Position numbers and translations under genes: made by a program
In this document: one piece after another, positions 22,538 through 29,684 of the stretch
Layout: each line of letters opens with the position of its first letter
How positions within the stretch are numbered: position 1 is the first letter of the stretch
The notes under the pieces: generated by a model
Told to the model about the DNA's origin: nothing
What the model saw: only the letters and a program-made list of their open reading frames with translations
Databases searched by the model: none
DNA from: an uncultured Oscillospiraceae bacterium
GTDB lineage: Bacteria > Bacillota > Clostridia > Oscillospirales > Ruminococcaceae
Length of the DNA: 29,995 nucleotides
Assembly: GCA_910578255.1 (NCBI GenBank)
Contig: CAJTQM010000007.1
Location: 1 to 29,995 of the forward strand
Reading direction: 5' to 3'

Positions 22538-22624
22538 ATGTACTTAGATGAGCCAGGTCAGAACCCGGGCTGCGTGGTTCGTGGAGAATACGCAGCCAAT
22601 CCGGAAAGCGGTTTCTTCTTTTAA
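22538..22624 (+). CDS. Candidate 28-residue peptide with its ribosome binding site in a hairpin loop
   Basis: ATG 22538 to TAA 22622-22624 encodes 28 residues, starting MYLDEPGQNPGCVV and ending ESGFFF. An excellent AAAGGAGG lies 7 nt upstream, about 50 nt from the inferred transcription start. GGAAA and TTTCC flank the ribosome binding site and could hide it. The peptide is hydrophilic with one Cys and an aromatic tail; there is no signal peptide and no known family. Its coding bases overlap a 7-bp stem (22569-22596) and the left arm of the long-range stem (22608-22617), so a translating ribosome would disrupt both structures, as in leader-peptide systems. It may also be fortuitous. Confidence 0.4.
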   Translation: MYLDEPGQNPGCVVRGEYAANPESGFFF

Positions 22625-22918
22625 AATAAAACATGTTGATCAGATAAGCTGATCTGTTAAACCAATCGGAGGTTGTCCGATAAAATAAACAAGAAACCGC
22701 ATGTCCTAACCAATAGATTTTTTCATCCTGCAAAATACTTTTATTTTGTAACTATAGAGGAAAACAAGATTTATCGTTTGATCATCAGAAAGGATGATGA
22801 AAAGAAAATTTTGTGAAGAAACATTGGATTTAGGCGATGACAATTAAAGGATAAAGGATGAAAGGTGAGTCCGATGAAATAGGCAAAAGGCTCCCAGACC
22901 CTTAAAAAACCGATTCAG

Positions 22919-22952
22919 CAGGGATTTGATTGAAAGATCAGATCCCTGTTTT
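22919..22952 (+). terminator. Terminator of the orphan transcription unit
   Basis: CAGGGATTTGAT (22919-22930), loop TGAAAG and ATCAGATCCCTG (22937-22948) form a 12-bp stem with one G-T pair, followed by TTTTCTTT. Confidence 0.88.
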
Positions 22953-22968
22953 CTTTGCGTTTCATAGA

Positions 22969-22997
22969 TAGACAGCCCGGGCGCTTTGTGGTATCAT
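22969..22997 (+). promoter_or_regulatory. SigA-type promoter of the pcrA-like gene
   Basis: TAGACA (22969-22974), a 17-nt spacer and TATCAT (22992-22997). The leader before ATG 23171 is about 170 nt. Confidence 0.65.
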
Positions 22998-23170
22998 AAC
23001 GATAAAACCGCTGCGGTGCACATTTTCAGCGGCTGCCCGTACGGCGTGGTTTTGCCCGAGGGTATTTACAGAATCCTTTCGCGCGTTTTCCCTTTGGGAC
23101 AGAAACGCGCGAGATTGCAGTTTATGCGCGGGGACATCCCGGCGCGGGAAAATAAAGTGAGGTACCAGGA

Positions 23171-25546
23171 ATGGAAAACCGATGGAACGAAGAGTACAAA
23201 GCGCTTAAACGCCGCATTTTGGAAAAGCAGTTTTTTCGTATGAACAAAGAACAGCTGGAAGCGGTGTTCCGGGTCAAGGGAGCTCTGCTGATTTTGGCGG
23301 GCGCCGGCAGCGGAAAAACCACCGTGCTGGTCAATCGTATCGCCTATCTGGTGCGGTTTGGCAACGCGTATCACAGCGAGTATATCCCGCCGCATTTAAC
23401 CGAAGAGGACATGGTTTTTCTGCGTCAGGCAGCCGGCGGAGGGGAGGCGCCGGCCGAACGTCTGGCCGCTCTTTTGGCGGACGAGCCGCCCAAGCCCTGG
23501 AATGTGCTGGCCATCACCTTTACGAATAAGGCGGCCAACGAATTAAAAGACCGGCTGGAAAAAAGTCTGGGTCCGGTGGCGCTGGACATTACGGCCGCTA
23601 CCTTCCACTCGGCCTGCGTGCGGATTCTTCGCCGGGAAATCGAGCGGCTGGGCTATTCCAGAAGCTTTACGATTTATGACGCCGACGACTCTTTAAAGGT
23701 GGTTAAAGAGTCGATGAAGGCTTTGAATATGGAGGAGAAGCTTTTCCCGCCCAAATTGGTTTTGAACGCCATCAGCCGGGCGAAAGACGCGCTGGAGGGC
23801 CCGGCCCAGATGATGCGCCAGGCCGGTTCAGACTACCGGATGGGCAGCATCGCCAAGGTGTACGAAAAGTACCAGTCCACATTAAAATCCGCCGACGCGG
23901 TGGATTTCGACGATATCATCGTTTTGACGGTGCAGCTGTTGGAGCAGTTTCCCCAGGTGCTGTCGTATTATCAAAACCGCTATCGTTATATTATGGTAGA
24001 CGAATATCAGGACACCAACCACGCCCAATACCGGTTGGTGAGTCTGCTGGCCGCGGGACACGGCAACCTTTGCGTTGTGGGAGACGACGACCAGAGTATC
24101 TACAAATTCCGTGGCGCCACCATCGAAAATATTCTTCGGTTCGAAGAGCAGTTCGCTCAGGCGCGGGTGATCCGCCTGGAGCAGAATTACCGCAGTACCA
24201 AGCGGATTTTGGACGCGGCCAACGGGGTGATTGCCAACAACACCGCCCGCAAGGGCAAAAATCTGTGGACGGGCAACGACGAAGGGGAAAAAATTTGTCT
24301 TTACCGGGCGCAGGACGAGCGGGGAGAGGCCCAGTTTATTACAGAGGAAATCAATACCCACGTGGCGGCGGGGGATCCGTACAGCAGCCACGCGGTACTC
24401 TACCGGATGAACGCCCAGTCCGGCGAAATCGAAAAGGCACTGGTCAAGGCGGGCATCCCTTACAAAATCGTTGGCGGCCTGCGTTTTTACGACCGGAAGG
24501 AAATCAAGGATCTGATCGCCTATTTAAGCGTGTTAAACAATCCCAGCGACACGGTCCGCCTGACACGGATTATCAACGAGCCCAAGCGGGGAATTGGCGA
24601 AGCGACAGTGGCGGCGGTGCTGGAACTGTCTGCCCAGACGGGAACGCCGCCTTTGGGGATTATGGCCGACGCGGACCAATACCAAAAGCTACAGCGCCGG
24701 GCCGCGCCGCTTAAATCCTTTGCGGATATGATGCAGGGGCTTATCGAAAAGGCGCTGGAGGAGCCGATGGAAATTTTACTGGACGCGGTGCTGGACGATA
24801 CAGGATACCTTTCCATGCTGCAATTGCAGGGCTTTGAAGGGCAGACTAGAATCGAAAACATCGACGAGTTGCGCTCTTCCATCATCAAATTCAGCCAGGA
24901 ATCGCCGGAGGGCACCCTCGCGGACTTTTTGGAAGAGGTGGCTTTGTATACCGATTTGGATCGTACCGACCTGCAGGAGGATTCGGTCACGCTGATGACC
25001 GTCCACGCGGCCAAGGGTCTGGAGTTTTCGTATGTGTTTCTCGCCGGCTGCGAGGAGGGCATCTTCCCCGGCCGCATGAGCATGAATTCTCCCGACGAAA
25101 TCGAGGAGGAACGGCGGCTGGCTTACGTGGCCATCACCCGCGCCAAGAAAAAGCTGTACCTGACGCAGGCGGCCCAGCGGATGCTCTTCGGCCAGACCGC
25201 CTGGAACAAGACCTCCCGCTTTGCAAAGGAAATCCCGGAGAGTTTAGTGGAATCAATCGACCTGTCCGTCCCCCCAAAGCGCTGGGACGGCGAGGCCCGC
25301 AAGCCTCAGATCCCCGAAGGGATGGTGCGCGTCGGCGGCCTGTCCGCTCTTTCCGGCGGTGCGCAGGCAAAGGATGCCGTGCCGTTGCGGCCGGGGGATA
25401 CGGTCAGCCATAAGGTGTTCGGAAAAGGGACGGTGCTGTCTGCGTCGCCCATGGCTAACGACCTGCTGGTAGAGGTGTCTTTCCAGAAGGTAGGCACCAA
25501 AAAGCTGATGGCCAATTTTGCCAAGCTTCGAAAACTGGAGGAGTGA
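23171..25546 (+). CDS. pcrA: UvrD/PcrA-family superfamily 1A DNA helicase
   Basis: 791 residues, somewhat longer than Bacillus PcrA (about 740). It unwinds DNA 3' to 5' in repair and replication restart and removes recombinase filaments. Walker A AGAGSGKT (43-50), AITFTNKAANELKDR, TFHSACVRILR, VDEYQDTNHAQ, VVGDDDQSIYKFRGA, LEQNYRST, LMTVHAAKGLEFSYVFLAGCEEGIFP and RRLAYVAITRAKKKLYL are the SF1A motifs in order. An extra segment of about 35 residues (roughly 68-105) sits between motifs I and Ia. The C-terminal GDTVSHKVFGKGTVLS is the Tudor-like domain that binds RNA polymerase in PcrA. A GAGG ribosome binding site lies 8 nt before ATG. The symbol is by family resemblance; a second UvrD-like paralogue elsewhere would not be excluded. 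Confidence 0.93.
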   Translation: MENRWNEEYKALKRRILEKQFFRMNKEQLEAVFRVKGALLILAGAGSGKTTVLVNRIAYLVRFGNAYHSEYIPPHLTEEDMVFLRQAAGGGEAPAERLAALLADEPPKPWNVLAITFTNKAANELKDRLEKSLGPVALDITAATFHSACVRILRREIERLGYSRSFTIYDADDSLKVVKESMKALNMEEKLFPPKLVLNAISRAKDALEGPAQMMRQAGSDYRMGSIAKVYEKYQSTLKSADAVDFDDIIVLTVQLLEQFPQVLSYYQNRYRYIMVDEYQDTNHAQYRLVSLLAAGHGNLCVVGDDDQSIYKFRGATIENILRFEEQFAQARVIRLEQNYRSTKRILDAANGVIANNTARKGKNLWTGNDEGEKICLYRAQDERGEAQFITEEINTHVAAGDPYSSHAVLYRMNAQSGEIEKALVKAGIPYKIVGGLRFYDRKEIKDLIAYLSVLNNPSDTVRLTRIINEPKRGIGEATVAAVLELSAQTGTPPLGIMADADQYQKLQRRAAPLKSFADMMQGLIEKALEEPMEILLDAVLDDTGYLSMLQLQGFEGQTRIENIDELRSSIIKFSQESPEGTLADFLEEVALYTDLDRTDLQEDSVTLMTVHAAKGLEFSYVFLAGCEEGIFPGRMSMNSPDEIEEERRLAYVAITRAKKKLYLTQAAQRMLFGQTAWNKTSRFAKEIPESLVESIDLSVPPKRWDGEARKPQIPEGMVRVGGLSALSGGAQAKDAVPLRPGDTVSHKVFGKGTVLSASPMANDLLVEVSFQKVGTKKLMANFAKLRKLEE

Positions 25547-25619
25547 CGGCGGGCTTCGCGGTCCTGACCCTGTGTACCGTTTTGGGGCTTTTGCAGGGCG
25601 GTAAAGAAACAAGATCATC

Positions 25620-25640
25620 AAAAGCCCCAACGAGGCTTTT
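25620..25640 (+). terminator. Terminator-like hairpin between pcrA and thyX, with a competing upstream pairing
   Basis: AAAAGCC (25620-25626), a 7-nt loop and GGCTTTT (25634-25640) form a 7-bp stem with only four T residues. The same left arm can pair instead with GGGGCTTTTG (25584-25593), using CAAAAGCCCC (25619-25628), a 10-bp alternative that would prevent the terminator. Confidence 0.5.
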
Positions 25641-25676
25641 ACAATACACGAATAAAGAGAAAGGCGGAATGAAAAA

Positions 25677-26456
25677 ATGGCAAAAGTAACGCTTTTAGCA
25701 TATACGCCGGATCCGGAAAAGCTGGTAGCGGCAGCGGCAAAGCTATGCTACAGCGCCAGCAGTCCCCAAACGCTGCTGGAAGGGCTGACGCCGGAAAAAA
25801 CCGAAAGCTTTTTGCAGATGCTGCAGACAATCGGCCACGAAAGCCCAATTGAGCATGTGTCCTTTACCTTTGGCATTGAGGGGGTTTCCCGGTCGCTGTT
25901 GGCCCAGATCACCCGGCACCGCATCGCCTCTTACAGCGTGCAGAGCCAGCGCTATGTGCGGGAAAAGGATTTTTCCTACGTGACCCCGCCGGAAATCGCC
26001 GCGATTCCAGAAGCGCAGCAATTATACGAAAAAACCATGCGGCAAATCGGCGAAAGCTACGACCAGCTGGCGGCGCGGTTAAAAGAAAAACACACCCAAA
26101 CGCTGATGGCCGAAGGTCTGGACGAAAAATCCGCTGCGAAAAAAGCGGAAAAAATGGCGATCGAGGACGCGCGTTTTGTGCTTCCCAATGCCTGCGATAC
26201 CCAGCTGGTGGTGACGATGAACGCCCGCAGCCTTTTGAATTTCTTTAAGCACCGCTGCTGCAACCGGGCCCAGTGGGAGATCCGGGAGGTGGCGTATCAG
26301 ATGCTGGCACTGGTGCATGAGGTGGCGCCGTCTTTGTTCGAAAACGCCGGCGCCCCCTGTGTGCGGGGGGATTGCCCCGAGGGGAAAATGAGTTGCGGCC
26401 GCGCCAATGAGGTTCGGGCGTATGACGCCATGAGAAAGGGGAAAACTACCAAGTAA
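25677..26456 (+). CDS. thyX: Flavin-dependent thymidylate synthase ThyX
   Basis: 259 residues from ATG 25677, with AAAGGCGG about 9 nt upstream; an out-of-frame ATG (25669) lies between. ThyX makes dTMP from dUMP with methylene-THF, FAD and NADPH, and leaves THF rather than DHF. The ThyX signature RHRIASYSVQSQRY is complete (80-93), preceded by HESPIEHVSFTFGIEGVSRSLLAQITRHR, with NACDTQLVVTMNARSLLNFFKHRCCNRAQWEIR near the C-terminus. The tail carries a CVRGDCPEGKMSCGR cysteine cluster. It lies 130 nt after the helicase, behind a hairpin region that may attenuate read-through, and no separate promoter of good quality was seen. Cyclo-ligase, another folate enzyme, is encoded about 0.8 kb downstream. 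Confidence 0.96.
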   Translation: MAKVTLLAYTPDPEKLVAAAAKLCYSASSPQTLLEGLTPEKTESFLQMLQTIGHESPIEHVSFTFGIEGVSRSLLAQITRHRIASYSVQSQRYVREKDFSYVTPPEIAAIPEAQQLYEKTMRQIGESYDQLAARLKEKHTQTLMAEGLDEKSAAKKAEKMAIEDARFVLPNACDTQLVVTMNARSLLNFFKHRCCNRAQWEIREVAYQMLALVHEVAPSLFENAGAPCVRGDCPEGKMSCGRANEVRAYDAMRKGKTTK

Positions 26457-26514
26457 AACGGTCTGCTGCAAAAGCGATGCGTTTTCCCCGGGCGGATTGA
26501 ACAAAGAGGCCGGG

Positions 26515-26533
26515 AAACCCTTTGCGGGTTTTT
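26515..26533 (+). terminator. Weak terminator after thyX
   Basis: AAACCC (26515-26520), loop TTTGC and GGGTTT (26526-26531) followed by TT. CTGCTG (26463-26468) and CAGCAG (26534-26539) could close an outer helix around it. Confidence 0.5.
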
Positions 26534-26639
26534 CAGCAGATCTTTTGACTGGACAAATGGGGAACGGTAGGGTAAAATAACGATAAAATTGTTATTTTTT
26601 ACTCGGATTTTTATGGCCGCTCTACGGGTATGGCTAATG

Positions 26640-26670
26640 ATACCATGCCAGGTTTTCGCCTGCATGGTAT
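26640..26670. promoter_or_regulatory. Long dyad overlapping the DJ-1 gene promoter
   Basis: ATACCATGC-C-AGG (26640-26652) and CCTGCATGGTAT (26659-26670) form a 12-bp inverted repeat with one extra C and a 6-nt loop. A perfect TATAAT (26668-26673) overlaps the right arm, and a mediocre -35 (ATGCCA, 26645-26650, 17-nt spacer) lies in the left arm. The dyad therefore covers the whole core promoter, as expected of a repressor operator. No T tract follows, so it is not a terminator. Confidence 0.55.
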
Positions 26671-26703
26671 AATAGCAACAAAAAAGAGACAAGGGGGATC
26701 AGA

Positions 26704-27243
26704 ATGATGGTCTATGTATTTTTAGCCCAGGGCTTTGAGGAAATCGAAGCGCTGGCGGTGGTGGATATTCTGCGCCGGGCCGAGTTGGAGGTAAAAACCG
26801 TTGGTGTGACCGGGGAAATCGTCAGCGGTTCTCATGGAATTTTGGTGGCCTGCGACACGGTGGAAGGGGTGATCGACCCGGCCGCCGCCGATTTGATTGT
26901 ACTGCCCGGCGGCATTCCCGGAACACTGAACCTGGAAAAATCCGCCGTGGTAAAAGAGGCGATCCGCCGTGCCATGGAAGATAACCGCTATGTGGGCGCC
27001 ATCTGCGCCGCACCGTCGATTTTAGGGCATATGGGCTATCTGGACGACCGGGAAATCACCTGCTATCCGGGCTTTGAAACCCAGATGCCCAAGGCGTATT
27101 ATACCGGAGAGCGGGTGGTGGTCTCGGACCATATCGTCATGGGGAAAGGCGCCGGCGCCGCTGTGGATTTCGCGCTGAAGCTGGTGGAGGTTATGATCTC
27201 GCCGGAGCGGGCCAAATCGCTTAGAGAATCACTGCAATGCTAA
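26704..27243 (+). CDS. DJ-1/PfpI family protein (YajL-like)
   Basis: 179 residues from ATG 26704 (a second ATG follows at once), with AAGGGGGA 6 nt upstream. It has the flavodoxin-like class I glutamine-amidotransferase fold. The conserved Glu of GFEEIEAL and nucleophile Cys101 in GAICAAPSILG are present, as are IVLPGGIPGTLNL and GKGAGAAVDFALKLVE; this matches the DJ-1/YajL clan rather than the protease PfpI. Relatives are reported as chaperones, glyoxalases or protein deglycases, and the activity here cannot be told. Its stop overlaps the start of the cyclo-ligase gene, so the two are translated together. Its promoter is embedded in a long dyad, which suggests tight regulation by an unidentified DNA-binding protein. 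Confidence 0.92.
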   Translation: MMVYVFLAQGFEEIEALAVVDILRRAELEVKTVGVTGEIVSGSHGILVACDTVEGVIDPAAADLIVLPGGIPGTLNLEKSAVVKEAIRRAMEDNRYVGAICAAPSILGHMGYLDDREITCYPGFETQMPKAYYTGERVVVSDHIVMGKGAGAAVDFALKLVEVMISPERAKSLRESLQC

Positions 27244-27845
27244 AAAAGGATATACGGGCCCAGAAAAACGCGCTGCGGGAAAAGATGAAGGCGTTTCGCC
27301 GCAGTATGCCCCCAAAAATCAAGGAGAAAAAGGACGCGGCCATCCGCCGCGGTCTTCAGTCTTTAAAGGAATATCAGGCGTGCCGAACGCTCTTGACCTT
27401 CGTCTCTTCCCCCATTGAGGTAGATACCCGGATCTTAATCGAAGAGGCGCTGCGGGATGGAAAAAAGGTGGCGGTCCCTTACTGCATTGAGGGAACGCGG
27501 CAGATGGCGTTTTATTACATTCGCTGTATGCAGGATCTTGCCCCGCGCACCTTTGGCGTGCTGGAGCCGATTCCGGAACGCTGTGAAAAAATGGGGGAAC
27601 CGAGTCAAAGCATCTGCATCGTTCCCGGGCTTGGCTTTGACTGGCACGGGTTTCGGCTGGGATACGGAAAAGGTTATTACGACCGTTTTTTGTCCGGCTA
27701 TAAGGGGATGACCATCGGAGTTTGCTACGAGGGCTGTATGCGCCAGCGGCTTCCCCACGGCTTTTACGATCTGCCGGTGGATTTGCTGGTGACGGAGCGG
27801 CGGCGGAAAAAGCCGCTGCCGGTATCCCCAAAAGGAAAAAAATAA
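27237..27845 (+). CDS. 5-formyltetrahydrofolate cyclo-ligase
   Basis: 202 residues; ATG 27237 overlaps the preceding gene by 7 nt. The enzyme (MTHFS/YgfA/YqgN family) converts 5-formyl-THF to 5,10-methenyl-THF using ATP. The basic N-terminal helix (KKDIRAQKNALREKMKAF), TLLTFVSSPIEVDTR, and the ATP/folate loop GFRLGYGKGYYDRFL (138-152) are diagnostic, and IVPGLGFDWHG precedes the loop. The C-terminus has a short Lys/Arg-rich tail. Coupling with a DJ-1 gene is not explained by pathway. It may feed the folate pool used by ThyX. Confidence 0.94.
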   Translation: MLKKDIRAQKNALREKMKAFRRSMPPKIKEKKDAAIRRGLQSLKEYQACRTLLTFVSSPIEVDTRILIEEALRDGKKVAVPYCIEGTRQMAFYYIRCMQDLAPRTFGVLEPIPERCEKMGEPSQSICIVPGLGFDWHGFRLGYGKGYYDRFLSGYKGMTIGVCYEGCMRQRLPHGFYDLPVDLLVTERRRKKPLPVSPKGKK

Positions 27846-27986
27846 ACCGAGCGCATCCGGCCGCCGGTTCAGGCGGATTTAATAGAAGGTTTGCAGTTTT
27901 ACCCCTTGCAAGCAAGAAAATTTTGTACAAAATGGGTTGAAACCCGGCTTTTCCTTTTTCTGAGGATCAGCCGAAGGGAGGACCAA

Positions 27987-29603
27987 ATGAACGATAAAAA
28001 CGAGCAGGATATTTTTAAAGATTTGATCGACCGAATCCATGTGGAGGAAGACGACGGATTTTCGCCGGGGGATCCGGTACAGGTGCCAGTGCGCCGCACC
28101 GACCGCCCGGCGGAAGAACCCCCCCGCGCCAATCGGATGCAGCCTTCCCAAAACGGGGAAAAACCCTCTGCCAGTGAAGAGCCGGAGGAACCTCCCCAGT
28201 GGCTGACCGAAAAAAAACGGCGGCCCCGGTCGGGCGATATGCCGCCGGAGCGTATAAATCCGGCCCAGGACAAGGCCCGTCCGCCGCAAAAATCCCGGGG
28301 GAGGGCACCGGAACAGAATTTGGACGATGCGGCCGAAAATCCGCCGGCCGGAGATGCGGAAAGCGGTGCTTTTCAGGTCAGCATTTCTCAAAAGGATTAC
28401 GACCGCCCGTCTGAGATGCAAAAAATTGTCCCGCCGGAAAACAACGAGGCGGAACCGGCGCCGTCTGCCCCAAAGGCACGCAAAAGAAAGCGGATCAAAA
28501 AACAATACCGGGTGGGCCGGGCACTTCTTATGACCTTTGGCCTGTTGCTTCTCAGCGTCTATCTGGCGTTTTTTGCCATTCACGCTTTTGAGGATCTGAC
28601 GGCGGTGACCTTGTTTGGCGAAAAGGAACCCACCGAGCAGCAGATGACGGTAAAAATCCCGAAGGGCGCTTCGGTGGGAGAAATCGCGAAAATTTTGAAA
28701 AAGGATGGGGTCATCACCGAGCCGCTGGCCTTCCGGCTGTATGTCATGCTCAAAAAGAAAGACGGCTTTCAAAGCGGCGAGTATATCATGACCGACAAAA
28801 TGGATTACGATTCAATCATCTACGCCTTGCAGGCGGGCAACGAGCGGACCGACGTGGTGGACGTCATGTTCCTGGAGGGCTCGACCACGGTGGATATCGC
28901 CCGGAAGCTGGAGGAAAACGGCGTCTGCTCTGCCAGCGAATTTTTGGCGGCTTTGAACCGAAGCGACTTTAACTATACCTTTGTGGAAAATATCCCTCAA
29001 AACGCCCTGCGTTTTTATAAGCTGGAGGGCTATTTGTTCCCCAATACTCACCAGTTCTTTGTGGGTGAAAGCGTGGATTCGGTTATCAACCGTTTCCTTA
29101 GGGACTTTAACGAACAGATTACCGCGGATATGCGCACCCGAATGAATGAGTTGAACCTTACGCTGGACGAAACGTTGGCCTTGGCGTCGATCATTCAAAA
29201 AGAGGCCGGTGACCCGGACGAGATGAAGAATGTGTCCGAGGTCTTCCACAACCGTCTGCGCAATCCCGACAACTACCCCAATCTCCAGTCGGATCCGACC
29301 ATCTTTTACGTAGAACAGGTTATTAAAAAGAATATTGGCATGGCCAATCAGGCGATGTACGACGCTTATAACACCTATGTCTGCAACGGCCTGCCGGTAG
29401 GACCGATCTGCAATCCCGGATTGGACGCGATCAACGCCGCTTTGTATCCGGCGCAGCACGAAGAAACCTACTATTACTTTGTCACCGACGATGCGGGCAC
29501 CTACTATTACGCCCAAACGCTCAGCGAGCACAACGCCAATATCGCCCAGGCGGACAAGGTCAATGCGGAACTGGCGGCCAGTTCTTCCTCCGCCGCAAGC
29601 TAA
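27987..29603 (+). CDS. mltG: Endolytic transglycosylase MltG with a long disordered cytoplasmic N-terminus
   Basis: 538 residues from ATG 27987, 6 nt after AAGGGAGG; the frame continues upstream but without start signals. MltG cleaves nascent peptidoglycan strands at the outer face of the membrane and sets glycan length. Residues 1-175 are a hydrophilic, Pro/Glu/Arg-rich, low-complexity cytoplasmic region, ending in a basic patch (KARKRKRIKKQYR). A single membrane segment follows (about 178-201), then a LysM-like subdomain (about 218-285: VKIPKGASVGEIAKILKKDGVI) and the YceG catalytic domain, with LEGYLFPNT (346-354), IIQKEAG (402-408; Glu406 catalytic), FHNRLR and LQSDPTIFY. Classic MltG is about 340-380 residues, so most of the extra length is the N-terminal extension. 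Confidence 0.94.
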   Translation: MNDKNEQDIFKDLIDRIHVEEDDGFSPGDPVQVPVRRTDRPAEEPPRANRMQPSQNGEKPSASEEPEEPPQWLTEKKRRPRSGDMPPERINPAQDKARPPQKSRGRAPEQNLDDAAENPPAGDAESGAFQVSISQKDYDRPSEMQKIVPPENNEAEPAPSAPKARKRKRIKKQYRVGRALLMTFGLLLLSVYLAFFAIHAFEDLTAVTLFGEKEPTEQQMTVKIPKGASVGEIAKILKKDGVITEPLAFRLYVMLKKKDGFQSGEYIMTDKMDYDSIIYALQAGNERTDVVDVMFLEGSTTVDIARKLEENGVCSASEFLAALNRSDFNYTFVENIPQNALRFYKLEGYLFPNTHQFFVGESVDSVINRFLRDFNEQITADMRTRMNELNLTLDETLALASIIQKEAGDPDEMKNVSEVFHNRLRNPDNYPNLQSDPTIFYVEQVIKKNIGMANQAMYDAYNTYVCNGLPVGPICNPGLDAINAALYPAQHEETYYYFVTDDAGTYYYAQTLSEHNANIAQADKVNAELAASSSSAAS

Positions 29604-29613
29604 AAATCCCGCC

Positions 29614-29643
29614 AAACAGTCACCGGCCTCCCGGTGGCTGTTT
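29614..29643 (+). terminator. Hairpin after mltG, possible weak terminator
   Basis: AAACAGTCACCGG (29614-29626), loop CCTC and CCGGTGGCTGTTT (29631-29643) form a 13-bp stem with one T-G pair. The T tract is only three bases, so part of the transcription may continue into the U32 gene. Confidence 0.55.
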
Positions 29644-29684
29644 GTATGCGTGGGAAAAGACAATCTGGAAAAAGAGGTGTTGGG

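Larger units (their letters stand above)
22486..22952 (+). ncRNA. Orphan structured transcript of about 470 nt between DUF1292 and pcrA
   Basis: The unit is bounded by a strong promoter (22451-22479) and a terminator (22919-22952) and is AT-rich compared with its neighbours. Hairpins: GGAAA/TTTCC (22520-22524/22532-22536) with GGAGG in the loop; GCTGCGT/ACGCAGC (22569-22575/22590-22596), extended by CCGG/CCGG; a 10-bp long-range stem GCGGTTTCTT/AAGAAACCGC (22608-22617/22691-22700) that encloses GATCAG/CTGATC (22638-22643/22649-22654) and ATCGGA/TCCGAT (22665-22670/22676-22681), a multi-branch junction; then CAAAATA/TATTTTG (22731-22737/22742-22748) and ATCATC/GATGAT near 22781-22798. It is not tmRNA, RNase P RNA, SRP RNA or a riboswitch class I can recognise. 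Short reading frames are also present, so it may be a small-protein mRNA, a regulatory RNA, or both. Confidence 0.5.

Noticed and set aside
22500..22733. Minus-strand open frame of 77 codons opposite the orphan unit
   Set aside because: No ribosome binding site and no family resemblance; it is the reverse complement of the hairpin-rich transcript.
22661..22816. Stop-free stretch in the orphan transcript with a protein-like sequence ending KIYRLIIRKDDEKKIL
   Set aside because: The only usable start is TTG 22673, directly after GGAGG with no spacing, and it overlaps the conserved-looking stems. AT-rich DNA gives such open stretches by chance, so I did not annotate it.
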